From: Ruegeria halocynthiae | GTDB taxonomy: Bacteria > Pseudomonadota > Alphaproteobacteria > Rhodobacterales > Rhodobacteraceae | Reading direction: 5' to 3' | NCBI RefSeq assembly: GCF_900106805.1 | Contig: NZ_FNNP01000001.1 | Span: 744,001 to 808,000 of the forward strand | Length of the DNA: 64,000 nucleotides | Shown: one piece after another, positions 50,383-60,032 of the stretch | Position numbering within the stretch: position 1 is the first letter of the stretch | Layout of the letters: every line of letters starts with the position of its first letter | Position numbers and translations under genes: made by a program | The notes under the pieces: model-generated | Seen by the model: only the letters and a program-made list of their open reading frames with translations | What the model was told of the DNA's origin: nothing | Databases searched by the model: none

Positions 50383-52743
50383 TCAGAACCGGGCTTGAAT
50401 GGTCAGGTCAAAGCTCTGTGCTTTATCGAACTCCTCTTTCTTGAGAGCGTTCGAGAAGTTGAAGCGGAGCGGTCCAAACGGCGTTTCCCACAGAACTGAA
50501 ACGCCAATCACATGCCGGATCGAACCGTTTGCACCAACAATTTCGGCACCCGTAGTGTCCACATTGTTGATGTTGTAGAGGTTGCCGACGTCATAGAACA
50601 CACCACCACGCAATCCCAATTCCTCGGGCAGTCCCAGCGGGAAGTCGGATTCGAAACGCGCAACCCAATAGTAGTTACCACCGATAGCGTCATCCTGACC
50701 GTTCGAAAGGTCACGCGGTCCGATACCCGCAGGTTCAAACCCGCGGAACGTGTTGGGTCCCAGAACAAATCGGTCAAGAGTCCGACTGAAATCATTGCCG
50801 GTCCAGTTCAGTGCCCCAAGTTCCAGAGACGCGCGCAATACGACTTCTTCGTTTAGAACACGTTGCTGCGCAATCGCCCGGGCAGTGGTTTTAATGAACT
50901 CATTGTCCCCCCCGACGCCGGCAGCGTCTACGCCGACTTCGAACAAGACACCCGCTGTCGGGTTCAGGCCACCCAGACGACTGTCATAGACGTAGGACAC
51001 ACCGAATGAGCTGGTGGTTCGTTTTCCCTGGTCGATTTCCGAGGAGATTACCGCACCGTTCGTCTCATTGCTCTGCTGAGACATTTCGCTGTTATTCCAA
51101 CCATACCGCAGACGCAGCGAGGACAATTCACCGATCGCATAGCTCAGCTGAGGTCGGAAGAACACGGTCTTTGTATCGTAGCTGGCGAAGCTGGAGTTGG
51201 TGCTGGAGAGCCCAAGCCCCAGGTCAAAGCGCAGCTTGCGCCCAAGCAGGTAGGGCTCGGTAAAGTTGATCGTATATTGTTCGGCATCCTGCGCGGTCGA
51301 TAGGGTGACGCCCAGGTTCTGACCACGACCAAGGAAGTTCGCTTCGTTAAGCCCAATCGCGATCCCGAAACCGTCCGAGACCGAGTAGCTACCGCCAAGG
51401 CTCAGCGAGCCGGTGGGTTGCTCTTCTACATCGACGTCCACGATGACCTGGCTAGGCGACGAGCCCTCGCGTGTTTCCACATCAGCGACCGCGAAGAAAC
51501 CAAGAGCACGGATACGCTCGGCACTCTGGCGGATTTCGCGCGGATTGAACGGATCGCCTTCAACGGTGTCGAACTGGCGGCGGATCACACGGTCCAGCGT
51601 GGTGGTGTTGCCCTCGATATCGATGCGTTCAACAAAGATGCGTGGCCCACGGGTAAGGACGAACTGCACATCCAGCGACAGATCACGTGGGTTGCGTGTA
51701 ACACGCGGCTCGACCCGAAGAAAATCGACGCCTTCTTTCAGACCCAGACGTTCCAACCGCGCAATCGAGTTCTCAATTACCGTTGGCGAATAGACGACAC
51801 CGGGCTTGACCTTCAACGCAGCCTGATATTTGGCCGCATCCACACCCGGGATCTCACTGACTGTCGAAATCTGGCCGAAGGAATAGCGCTGACCCTCGGT
51901 GATGTTCATCACCAGGAAGAATGCATCGCGCTCACGGGTGAATTCGACATTGGCGCTGTTAACGCGAAAATCGATATATCCACGCGACAGGTAGAAATCG
52001 CGGATCACCTGTTTGTCGAATTCGATCCGGTCTGCAATAAACGTATCACCCCGCAGGAAGGTCCGCAGAATGTTCGCTTGCTTGGTTTCAAGCACACGAC
52101 GCAGACGGCGGTCCGAATAGGCCCGGTTGCCAACAAAGCTGACACGCTCGACTTCGATCGTTGTGCCTTCGGCAACTTCGAACACCAAATCGACGCGGTT
52201 GTCGCTGCGACGGATGATGCGCGGAATCACGGTGGCAGACACCCTGCCCTGCGCTGAATACACCTCGGCAATCAGATCCGCGTCCGCTTCGGCGACTTGC
52301 GGCGTAAAGACACGGCGGGTCTCGGATGAGATCACGTCGAGCAGAACCCCGTCTTTGACGCGTCGATTTCCCTCAATGCTGATTTGGTTGATCGTTGGAT
52401 ATTCTTCGACCTCGATGACCAGAGTGCTGCCGCGCGGGGTCAGCTCAACTGTCTCAAAAACACCACTGTCAAGTAAACGCTGAAAGGCATCATTCAGCTG
52501 ACCGGCGCTGACCGTCTGCCCCGGTTCGATTCCCGTACGCGAAATAATCGTCGAGGTTTGGATCCGTCGATTTCCCTCAACTTCGAAGTTGTTGATCGTG
52601 TAGGATTGCGCTTGCGCGGGTTGCGGCAGAACCAGCAAACCCGGTGTAGCAAAGAGAAAAAAGAATGTTAGTGCCTGCCACAAAATGTTGCTTCGCCGCC
52701 CATGAGAGCCGCAGAATGTGCCCGTACCCCTGCTGTCAGTCAT
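50383..52743 (-). CDS. bamA: Outer-membrane protein assembly factor BamA
   Basis: BamA (786 residues) has a long signal peptide (cleavage near AQAQS, about residue 46). Five POTRA domains follow (about 47-440), beginning YTINNFEVEGNRRIQTSTII. The C-terminal barrel ends in Phe (TIQARF), the usual outer-membrane signal. RGFEPAGIGPRDL in the barrel matches the conserved lid-loop region. It lies between rseP and skp, as in most Gram-negative bacteria. Confidence 0.96.
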   Translation of the reverse strand: MTDSRGTGTFCGSHGRRSNILWQALTFFFLFATPGLLVLPQPAQAQSYTINNFEVEGNRRIQTSTIISRTGIEPGQTVSAGQLNDAFQRLLDSGVFETVELTPRGSTLVIEVEEYPTINQISIEGNRRVKDGVLLDVISSETRRVFTPQVAEADADLIAEVYSAQGRVSATVIPRIIRRSDNRVDLVFEVAEGTTIEVERVSFVGNRAYSDRRLRRVLETKQANILRTFLRGDTFIADRIEFDKQVIRDFYLSRGYIDFRVNSANVEFTRERDAFFLVMNITEGQRYSFGQISTVSEIPGVDAAKYQAALKVKPGVVYSPTVIENSIARLERLGLKEGVDFLRVEPRVTRNPRDLSLDVQFVLTRGPRIFVERIDIEGNTTTLDRVIRRQFDTVEGDPFNPREIRQSAERIRALGFFAVADVETREGSSPSQVIVDVDVEEQPTGSLSLGGSYSVSDGFGIAIGLNEANFLGRGQNLGVTLSTAQDAEQYTINFTEPYLLGRKLRFDLGLGLSSTNSSFASYDTKTVFFRPQLSYAIGELSSLRLRYGWNNSEMSQQSNETNGAVISSEIDQGKRTTSSFGVSYVYDSRLGGLNPTAGVLFEVGVDAAGVGGDNEFIKTTARAIAQQRVLNEEVVLRASLELGALNWTGNDFSRTLDRFVLGPNTFRGFEPAGIGPRDLSNGQDDAIGGNYYWVARFESDFPLGLPEELGLRGGVFYDVGNLYNINNVDTTGAEIVGANGSIRHVIGVSVLWETPFGPLRFNFSNALKKEEFDKAQSFDLTIQARF

Positions 52744-52871
52744 TTTTATCGCTACCCAGAATTTTCAGACTTTAGCTGCTGAGTAGCCCGATTGTGAGGC
52801 CATGTCAAAAGACGAAAACGCAAAAACTGCCCAGCGGGCCGTTAAGCAGCAACCGAACATGTTCGGAAGAA

Positions 52872-53000
52872 TCACAAACCGACGAGATAACCACCAGCGG
52901 CCAACGCCAAAGCGGTTACGCCAAAGCTTAGGAGAACATCCCAGTTCAGTTCGAGCAGCACACTCACACTCTGGTAGGATTTATGAAATGCCTTGGTCAT
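52872..53000 (-). CDS. Putative 42-residue single-span membrane protein
   Basis: From ATG 53000 the frame reads MTKAFHKSYQSVSVLLELNW, then DVLLSFGVTALALAAGGYLV, ending GL and a stop. A basic N-terminus precedes one hydrophobic span (about 22-42). Codon use looks coding. The Shine-Dalgarno (GAGAG close to the start) is moderate. It fills the 349-base gap between rseP and bamA, on their strand. The family is unknown, and it could be spurious. Confidence 0.45.
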   Translation of the reverse strand: MTKAFHKSYQSVSVLLELNWDVLLSFGVTALALAAGGYLVGL

Positions 53001-53092
53001 CGCTCTCACGCCCATTCACCGGGAAACACCCCAAATATGTTAGTTTAGAAATACGGCAATTTTGCGTCGGAACAGTGCCGCGGCCGCCTTAT

Positions 53093-54445
53093 TCAGCAGA
53101 ACAAGTCATTGCTGACTGAGAAAATCATCAGCGACAGAATCAATGTTATTCCGATCCCCATCAGCAACCGCAACGCTTTGTCGCTCGGTGGTTTGCCGGA
53201 CACGGCCTCATACGCGTAGAACACCAAGTGCCCGCCATCCAGCGCCGGAATTGGGAACAGGTTCAGTAGCCCGACCGCTGTGGACAATACTGCGATGAAG
53301 AAGATGAAGTTCTGCGCCCCCTGGCTGGCCATCGCCCCTGACGTCTCGGCGATGCCTATCGGGCCCGAGATATTGCAGGTGCTGATCGCGCCGGTGATCA
53401 TGTGCCACATGCCGGACAGAGACCCTTCTATGATGCGTCCGGTCTGATCCACACCACCCTTGACGGAATCCCAGATACCCGCTGGAACAGTTTCAGGCTC
53501 GATCATCATGCCGCCGACGATGCCGATACGCCAATGGGTGACAAATCCACCGTCCGCCTTGGGTTCATCCGTCCGTCGTGGGGCGAGGGCAAACTCTAGA
53601 TCCGCGCCATCTCGCCATACATTCAAAAGCAATACACGCCCGTCAGATCCTTCGACATATTCCTTGAGCTGCTTGAAGGCAAAGATCGGATCGCCATCGA
53701 CGGCAGTAATCACATCACCCTGTTGCAACTGGATATCCATGGCTGCACTGCGCGGCGCAACCTGCTGAATAAGCGGCGGAAACAGCCAAGGTGCCTCGAC
53801 ATCAAAGGTCTCTCCGTTACGGATCACAGAATAGTCCAGCGTCGGTTGTACCGGTAGCGCGCGGATGAAGCCTGACCAATTGGCCGTGTCATCGAAATCT
53901 GGTGTCGGAATGCCCGCGATTGCAACGATCTCATCGCCTTCCTGCAGACCTTGCGCAGTACCCGGCAGCGGTTGCAGTGCGCTTACGGTCAACGGTTCAC
54001 GCGACACGCCCTGGGACCAGAATATGAGGCCGAATACCAATATCGACATCACGAAATTGAAAACCGGCCCGGCCGCCACAGTGGCGGCGCGTGCCCACAA
54101 CGGGGCGCCATGCATGGTGCGGCGCAATTCTTCAGGGTTTTGCGTGGCGATTTCGCCAATCGCATCTGCGTCTTTACCGGACGCAGCATTGGAATCGCCC
54201 AGAAACTTGACATAACCGCCAAACGGTAGCAGCGCGACCTGCCAACGTGTCCCACGCTTATCAACGCGGCTCCATAATACCGGACCAAATCCGATCGAGA
54301 AAACTTCAGCATGGATGCCGGACCATCGACCCACGATGTAATGTCCGTATTCATGCACCGCGACAATCACCGAAAGCGCAACAACAAAAGCCATGATCGT
54401 ATAGAGCAGATTGCCGAATTGCGGGATCAAAGAGAGTATGTCCAA
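53093..54445 (-). CDS. rseP: Site-2 zinc metalloprotease RseP/MmpA
   Basis: RseP (450 residues) cleaves anti-sigma factors and signal peptides in the inner membrane. The HExxH motif is in VAVHEYGHYIVGRWSG. PDZ domains occupy the middle (about 130-300), and NLFPIPALDGGHLVFYAYEA holds the third zinc ligand. The start is TTG 54445 (AGGA 9 bases upstream), which keeps the N-terminal membrane span; the first ATG, at 54394, would trim it. Confidence 0.95.
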   Translation of the reverse strand: MDILSLIPQFGNLLYTIMAFVVALSVIVAVHEYGHYIVGRWSGIHAEVFSIGFGPVLWSRVDKRGTRWQVALLPFGGYVKFLGDSNAASGKDADAIGEIATQNPEELRRTMHGAPLWARAATVAAGPVFNFVMSILVFGLIFWSQGVSREPLTVSALQPLPGTAQGLQEGDEIVAIAGIPTPDFDDTANWSGFIRALPVQPTLDYSVIRNGETFDVEAPWLFPPLIQQVAPRSAAMDIQLQQGDVITAVDGDPIFAFKQLKEYVEGSDGRVLLLNVWRDGADLEFALAPRRTDEPKADGGFVTHWRIGIVGGMMIEPETVPAGIWDSVKGGVDQTGRIIEGSLSGMWHMITGAISTCNISGPIGIAETSGAMASQGAQNFIFFIAVLSTAVGLLNLFPIPALDGGHLVFYAYEAVSGKPPSDKALRLLMGIGITLILSLMIFSVSNDLFC

Positions 54446-54450
54446 AAGTA

Positions 54451-55623
54451 TTATCCTGCTCGTTCAAGTACGGTTTCATCGACCCACTTCCGTGCGAGAT
54501 GGTCCGTTTGTTGTACATTATCAAGTGTCAAAGGTGCATCAATGAGGCCGTCCGCGGCCTCAAATCGTTCCAGCACATCCGAAACCGCATCAGCCATATC
54601 CAGAAACCGTATCCGGCGCTCGATAAAATGATCTAAAGCACGCTCTTTGGCGGCATTAAAGATCGCGCCTGACAGGCCACCGCGTTCCATCACCTCGCGC
54701 GCTAGGCGCAAAGCGGGATAACGGGCCTCATCGGGAGCATGAAAACGCAACTGTCCCAACCGAGCCAGATCCAGCCGTTCAACCGGCAAGTCGCGCCGCT
54801 CAGGCCAATGCAGGGCGTATCCAATGGCATGGCGCATATCCGGCGCTCCCAGATGTGCCATCAATGCGCCATCCTGAAAACCAACCAGTGCATGGACCAT
54901 AGACTCGGGATGTACCAGTACTTCAATTTTTGACGGGTGAACGTCAAAGTATTCTTTTGTTTCTATGACTTCCAATGCTTTATTAAACATAGATGCACTA
55001 TCGATGGTAATCCGCTGGCCCATGTTCCAATTTGGATGGTTTGAGGCTTGCTCAACAGTCGCACCTGCCAGATCGCTTAGCGGCCAATCCCGAAAAGCCC
55101 CGCCGCTTGCAGTGATAATGATCCGCTCGACGCTTGTCATATCTTCGCCCACGAGGGCTTGAAATACAGCCGAATGCTCGCTGTCCACGGGAAGCAGCCG
55201 GGCGTCATGGGTCCGAGCCATTTCCAATACCAGAGGCCCTGCACAAACCAGCGTTTCCTTGTTCGCCAGTGCCAGTGTCGCGCCCTGTTTCAAAGCTTCG
55301 ATCCCCGGTGCAAGTCCAGCTGCACCAACAATCGCAGACATGACCCAATCAGCGGGGCGCGCGCCGACCTCAATCAACGCCGCCTGTCCCGCTGCCGCCT
55401 GCACACCACTGCCAGACAAGGCGGAGCGAAGGTCATCGAGCTTGTCGTCAAACGCCGTCACCGCCACGTCGGCACCAAGACGCACAGCATCTTTCGCCAG
55501 TTGCGCGATATTCCCACCACCTGTCAGCGCGATGACATCATAGTCATCCGGATTTCGCGAGATTAAATCGAGCGTATTCTGACCAACTGAACCGGTCGCG
55601 CCGAAAATGGATACTTTTCGCAT
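54451..55623 (-). CDS. dxr: 1-deoxy-D-xylulose 5-phosphate reductoisomerase
   Basis: Dxr (390 residues) makes MEP in the non-mevalonate isoprenoid pathway. The NADPH site is VSIFGATGSVGQNTLDLI. The metal and substrate region has PVDSEHSAVFQAL and NWNMGQRITIDSASMFNKAL. ATG 55623 overlaps the cdsA stop (TAATG). A longer open frame upstream lies inside cdsA and is not used. Confidence 0.96.
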   Translation of the reverse strand: MRKVSIFGATGSVGQNTLDLISRNPDDYDVIALTGGGNIAQLAKDAVRLGADVAVTAFDDKLDDLRSALSGSGVQAAAGQAALIEVGARPADWVMSAIVGAAGLAPGIEALKQGATLALANKETLVCAGPLVLEMARTHDARLLPVDSEHSAVFQALVGEDMTSVERIIITASGGAFRDWPLSDLAGATVEQASNHPNWNMGQRITIDSASMFNKALEVIETKEYFDVHPSKIEVLVHPESMVHALVGFQDGALMAHLGAPDMRHAIGYALHWPERRDLPVERLDLARLGQLRFHAPDEARYPALRLAREVMERGGLSGAIFNAAKERALDHFIERRIRFLDMADAVSDVLERFEAADGLIDAPLTLDNVQQTDHLARKWVDETVLERAG

Positions 55624-56405
55624 TACATACCCCCGGGCGCGTAAATCAGCCCCGCGATCAGAACAAAGACCGATGCGCCCATCATCCCATCGAACCGGTC
55701 CAGAAATCCGCCATGGCCTGGTATCAGGTTCGAGCTGTCCTTGACCCCAAAGCCGCGTTTCGTGGCGCTTTCGACGATATCGCCCGCCTGGCTGGCCATC
55801 GAGGCCAATACCGATACCAGCACAAAAGGAACGCCAAACCCGGCATGGATCGCAAAAACAGTCCCAACCAGAGCCGCGGCAACCCACCCGCCGGCAGTAC
55901 CTGACCAGGTCTTCTTGGGGCTTACCTTGGGCCAGAACTTAGGTCCTCCGATCGTCTTGCCCACAAAATACCCGGCGACATCCGTCGCTATGACCACAAG
56001 AATCAGCCAGACCATCCAGCCAAAGCCCAGATTTTCGCGAATCGAGATGAATCCCAGCCCCGATGTAGCGATCCAGATCGCAAACAATATGTACGTACCA
56101 CGCGCCCGACCGATCTGCCCTGCCCCGACCAATGCCGGTGCCAGCAGGATCGGCAGCTTGTAAAGCGGGGCCAGATGATAGCTCAATACAACTGCAACGC
56201 CGGTCAGGATAGCCAGTTGAACCGCCACCCCGCGCCGCTGGGGATCGATCATGCGTACCAGTTCCCAGGTCATCAACCCACAAGCCGTGGCGATGAATGC
56301 TTCGAACCACAGGCCGCCGAGCCAAACCATGATGGCCGCAATGATCACCAATACTGCCGCCGACAAAACCCGGGCAGTCAGATCAGACCATCGGCCGTCA
56401 CTCAT
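55623..56405 (-). CDS. cdsA: Phosphatidate cytidylyltransferase
   Basis: CdsA (260 residues) makes CDP-diacylglycerol for phospholipid synthesis and has about seven membrane spans. The signature is ESATKRGFGVKDSSN followed by LIPGHGGFLDRFDGMM. ATG 56405 overlaps the uppS stop (ATGA). Confidence 0.95.
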   Translation of the reverse strand: MSDGRWSDLTARVLSAAVLVIIAAIMVWLGGLWFEAFIATACGLMTWELVRMIDPQRRGVAVQLAILTGVAVVLSYHLAPLYKLPILLAPALVGAGQIGRARGTYILFAIWIATSGLGFISIRENLGFGWMVWLILVVIATDVAGYFVGKTIGGPKFWPKVSPKKTWSGTAGGWVAAALVGTVFAIHAGFGVPFVLVSVLASMASQAGDIVESATKRGFGVKDSSNLIPGHGGFLDRFDGMMGASVFVLIAGLIYAPGGM

Positions 56406-57133
56406 GCCGGAACCGCTCCAAACCGCCGTTCGCGCGATCCATAGCTTCGGCACAGACGTTCGAGTTCGGCGGCGGTAAAATCGGGCCACAAAGTATCGAT
56501 GAATTCATACTCGGAATAGGCCGACTGCCAGAGCAGAAAGTTCGAAATCCGCGCTTCGCCACTGGTGCGGATCACAAGATCCGGATCGGGCAGTACACGC
56601 GTGTCCAGATATCTGGGCAACGTCTCTTCATCAACATCCTCGGGGCGCAACACACCGTCGGCCACGTCACGCGCCAGACGCTTGGTCGCGCGCGCCACTT
56701 CGTCCCGACCGCCGTAATTCAAGGCGACTGTCAGATGAACAAGATCATTATCCTGCGTCTCGCGTTCGAGCGCATCCATCAATTCGGTCAGCTTGGCATC
56801 CAACCGCACACGATCCCCGATAAAGCGCACCCGAATGCCGCTCGATTTCAGCGTGTTGGTTTCTTTGACGATATAGCGTCGGAACAAGCTCATCAGACCT
56901 GCAACTTCGACCTGCGTACGTTTCCAGTTCTCAGTGGAGAACGCAAAGATCGTCAGGTACTTGATCCCCAGTCCCGGACAGGCCTCAACCACCTCGCGAA
57001 CGCGGCGTGCGCCTGCGTGATGACCAAATAGCCGGGGCCGTCCCCTTGCCTGCGCCCAACGACCGTTTCCATCCATGATGATCGCCACATGGCGCGGTCC
57101 GGCAAGCGGTGAGTTATCGGGATCTTTGGGCAT
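56402..57133 (-). CDS. uppS: Isoprenyl transferase (undecaprenyl diphosphate synthase)
   Basis: UppS (243 residues) is a cis-prenyltransferase that makes the C55 lipid carrier for peptidoglycan. The catalytic Asp is in AIIMDGNGRWAQARG. ALNYGGRDEV and RTSGEARISNFLLWQSAYSE follow. It starts 9 bases after frr. Confidence 0.97.
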   Translation of the reverse strand: MPKDPDNSPLAGPRHVAIIMDGNGRWAQARGRPRLFGHHAGARRVREVVEACPGLGIKYLTIFAFSTENWKRTQVEVAGLMSLFRRYIVKETNTLKSSGIRVRFIGDRVRLDAKLTELMDALERETQDNDLVHLTVALNYGGRDEVARATKRLARDVADGVLRPEDVDEETLPRYLDTRVLPDPDLVIRTSGEARISNFLLWQSAYSEYEFIDTLWPDFTAAELERLCRSYGSRERRFGAVPA

Positions 57134-57142
57134 TTTCCGGGC

Positions 57143-57706
57143 TCAAACCTGCATGATCTCAGCTTGTTTGTTCTCAAGCGCCTCATCGACGGATTTGATC
57201 ATCGAATCCGTCAGTTCCTGTACCTCGGTCTCCCAGAACTTCTGGTCATCCTCGGACATTCCGTCACCTTTGGCTTTCTTGATCTGATCCATCCCATCGC
57301 GTCGCACATTGCGGACCGAAACACGTGCACTTTCCGCGTATTGGCCCGCCACTTTACCCAGCTCGCGGCGGCGTTCTTCGTTCAGTTCAGGAATCGGCAG
57401 CATGATGATCGTTCCGTTCAGTTGCGGATTGATACCCAAACCGCTTTCACGGATGGCTTTTTCGACCTTGCCGACCAAACCCTTGTCCCAGACATTCACG
57501 GTGACCATGCGCGGTTCAGGGACGTTCACGGTGCCAACCTGATTGATCGGGGTCATTGATCCATAAGCATCAACCATCACCGGCTCAAGCATCGAGGCCG
57601 ACGCGCGCCCGGTCCGCAATGAGGCGAACTCGGTTCTGAGGTTTGCCATAGCGCCGTCCATACGGCGTTTCAGATCATCAGTATCGAGTTCGAAATCATC
57701 AGACAT
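57143..57706 (-). CDS. frr: Ribosome recycling factor
   Basis: RRF (187 residues) splits post-termination ribosomes with [23 protein letters not shown] is diagnostic, as is the C-terminal helix [23 protein letters not shown] 57706 has GGGGAG with an 8-base gap; GTG 57715 abuts the Shine-Dalgarno. It opens the envelope cluster, but pyrH is not upstream. Confidence 0.97.
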   Translation of the reverse strand: MSDDFELDTDDLKRRMDGAMANLRTEFASLRTGRASASMLEPVMVDAYGSMTPINQVGTVNVPEPRMVTVNVWDKGLVGKVEKAIRESGLGINPQLNGTIIMLPIPELNEERRRELGKVAGQYAESARVSVRNVRRDGMDQIKKAKGDGMSEDDQKFWETEVQELTDSMIKSVDEALENKQAEIMQV

Positions 57707-57843
57707 GCTGCTCACTCCCCGTCTTCAGGTGATGTTTGGATGGGTCTTAAGCCATCACAATTGGGATGTATAGCAATCATGCTCACGAATTGTGGCAATG
57801 ACCAGAACTGTTTCCGGTGTTTTGCCATCATTCATTTCAAAGT

Positions 57844-57872
57844 AACCGGCCAGATACGCGATCCAGCCGGTT
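57844..57872 (-). terminator. Hairpin after acuI
   Basis: AACCGGC and GCCGGTT form a 7-bp stem with a second small GAT/ATC stem inside. On minus it lies about 20 bases past the acuI stop and is followed by ACTTT, so it is a moderate terminator candidate. The remainder of the 184-base spacer to frr shows nothing else clear. Confidence 0.5.
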
Positions 57873-57890
57873 GCTCATCCAATTTTCTGA

Positions 57891-58886
57891 TCAGGCGTTC
57901 ACGTCGATGACAACACGACCCTTCACCTGTCCCTGCAGAATGTCCGCACCCAATTTCGGCAGATCGGACAAGGTTGCCGGTTGAACCATCGCTTCAAGCT
58001 TGTCCATTGGCAGATCGGTCGCGATGCGCTGCCAGGCACGTACCCGGTTGTCATAGGGCTGCATGACGCTGTCGATGCCCAGCAAGCTCACACCGCGCAG
58101 CAGGAACGGGATCACCGTTGCCGGCAGCGCCGCCCCACCGGCCAGACCAACCGCAGCGACCGAAGCGCCATATTTCATCTGCCCCAAAACACGGGCAAGC
58201 ATGGCTCCGCCAACTGCATCGACGCACCCTGCCCAGTTTTCACTTTCCAATGGACGCTTGATGGTCTCGTTCAGTTCATCGCGTGGAACGATCGAGGTTG
58301 CGCCCAGAGATTTAAGATAATTCGCGGTTTCCGGACGACCGGTAACCGCCGCGACCTCATAGCCCAGATGCGCCAGAATGGCGGTCGCGACCGAGCCAAC
58401 ACCGCCCGCAGCACCTGTGACAAGCACAGGACCATGTCCCGGCTGCATTCCGTGATCTTCAAGCGCCATGACGGCCAGCATCGCAGTAAACCCGGCGGTC
58501 CCAACCGCCATGGCCTGCCGTGTATCCAACCCGTTCGGCAAAGGAACCAGCCAATCTGCCCTGGCGTTGGCTTTCTGGGAATATCCACCCCAATGCGCCT
58601 CACCCACACGCCAGCCGGTCAAAACAACCTTGTCACCGGGTTTGTAGCGGTCATCCGATGATTGCTCGACCGTGCCCGCATAATCGATGCCCGGAATATG
58701 TGGATAGCTTCGCACCAGGCCACCGCCCTTTGGCGACATGCACAGCCCGTCTTTGTAGTTCACTGTCGAGTATTCAACAGCGACGGTCACTTCACCCTCG
58801 GGCAATGCATCCAACGACAATTGCTTTACCGAAGCGCTTGCCAAACCACTTTCTTCATCTTTTTCAACAACAAGTGCGTTAAACAT
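57891..58886 (-). CDS. acuI: Acryloyl-CoA reductase (NADPH)
   Basis: AcuI (331 residues, MDR superfamily, YhdH/AcuI group) reduces toxic acryloyl-CoA to propionyl-CoA, an exit for DMSP-derived C3 carbon. MSPKGGGLVRSYPHIPGIDY, GEAHWGGYSQKANARADWLV and the Rossmann loop VTGAAGGVGSVATAILAHLG match the group. AAGGAG lies before the start. It follows dmdA by 50 bases in the same direction, the linkage known from Ruegeria pomeroyi. Confidence 0.94.
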   Translation of the reverse strand: MFNALVVEKDEESGLASASVKQLSLDALPEGEVTVAVEYSTVNYKDGLCMSPKGGGLVRSYPHIPGIDYAGTVEQSSDDRYKPGDKVVLTGWRVGEAHWGGYSQKANARADWLVPLPNGLDTRQAMAVGTAGFTAMLAVMALEDHGMQPGHGPVLVTGAAGGVGSVATAILAHLGYEVAAVTGRPETANYLKSLGATSIVPRDELNETIKRPLESENWAGCVDAVGGAMLARVLGQMKYGASVAAVGLAGGAALPATVIPFLLRGVSLLGIDSVMQPYDNRVRAWQRIATDLPMDKLEAMVQPATLSDLPKLGADILQGQVKGRVVIDVNA

Positions 58887-58936
58887 AAACTTGCTCCTTT
58901 TATTGCCTCAATGGGCTGTGTTCCTGAATCTCGGAC

Positions 58937-60031
58937 TCAGCGCCAGAACTTCTTCTGCACTTCGACCCACCGCATTCCATGTTCGGTCATCAACTCGATC
59001 CGCGTACCAGGAGTCCAATGTGACTGGTCAACCATTCCAATAGCAACATTCACGCCAAACTCGGGCGAATACCCAGCCGAGGCCACCTGCCCGACCTGAT
59101 GCCCCCCGGCCATCAAGGTCCAGGATTCAGTGCACGGGCCGATTTCACCCTCGATTACAAGCGGACGGATTTGCCTTGAAGGCCCGTTCTCTGCCTGATC
59201 GACCAGAGCAGCCTTTCCGACATAATCCAATGGTGAGTTGCAAAACCGCGACAACCCGCATTCATATGGCGTGTTCTCACGCCGCATGTCCGATCCGAAA
59301 CTCAAAAGACCGCTTTCAATCCGTTCTATTCCGTTCGGACATCCCGCACGCACATTTAGATCGCGACCATTCGCAAACAAAGCGTTCCAAAGCGGCATTC
59401 CATATTCGGCCCCCTCGACGTAAATTTCGAAGCCACCTTGTTTCGACCAACCGGACCGGGCAACAACAAATGATGTATCTTCGAACGCCAACCGTTTGTA
59501 TCGAAAGAATTTTATGTCTCTTACCGCATCGCCAAAAACGCGCGCCATCAGATCAATTGCCTTGGGACCTTGCACGGCCAGCGGCGACACGTCCGGCTCA
59601 GTGACATCAACGTCCAGCCCCAACGCAATCACCATGCCCAAAGCGAATTGCCAAAGATCGCCATCGGCAACCGACAACCAATAATGATCATCCGCCAGTT
59701 TAACCGCGACAGGATCGTTCAACATGCCGCCATTATGATCGACAATCGGTATGTAGTAACACTGGTCTGCCTGCATCTTGTCCATATCGCGCGGGCTGAG
59801 CATCTTCATCAGCCGGAGCGCGTCGGGACCTTTGATCTGAACCTGTCTCTCACTCGCGACATCCCAGACCTGCACATGCTGTTTCAGATGCGCGGCATCG
59901 GCCTCAACGCTTTCGAAGACCGTTGGTAGCAGCATGTGATTATAGACCGTGTAAGCCTTGACCCCTTCGGTCTCGACGCCTGACGTAAATGGGGTTTTTC
60001 GTACACGTCGGTTCGGCATGATGACTGCCAT
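58937..60031 (-). CDS. dmdA: DMSP demethylase (tetrahydrofolate-dependent)
   Basis: DmdA (364 residues, GcvT-like fold) moves a methyl group from dimethylsulfoniopropionate to tetrahydrofolate, giving methylmercaptopropionate. Typical segments are RRVRKTPFTSGVETEGVKAY, VYNHMLLPTVFESVEADAAH, and later YSPEFGVNVAIGMVDQSHW. The protein is much shorter than dimethylglycine or sarcosine dehydrogenases with this fold and lacks the lipoyl-handling pattern of GcvT. acuI follows. ATG 60031 lies one base from the DinB gene stop, so translation is coupled. Confidence 0.93.
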   Translation of the reverse strand: MAVIMPNRRVRKTPFTSGVETEGVKAYTVYNHMLLPTVFESVEADAAHLKQHVQVWDVASERQVQIKGPDALRLMKMLSPRDMDKMQADQCYYIPIVDHNGGMLNDPVAVKLADDHYWLSVADGDLWQFALGMVIALGLDVDVTEPDVSPLAVQGPKAIDLMARVFGDAVRDIKFFRYKRLAFEDTSFVVARSGWSKQGGFEIYVEGAEYGMPLWNALFANGRDLNVRAGCPNGIERIESGLLSFGSDMRRENTPYECGLSRFCNSPLDYVGKAALVDQAENGPSRQIRPLVIEGEIGPCTESWTLMAGGHQVGQVASAGYSPEFGVNVAIGMVDQSHWTPGTRIELMTEHGMRWVEVQKKFWR

Positions 60032-60032
60032 G

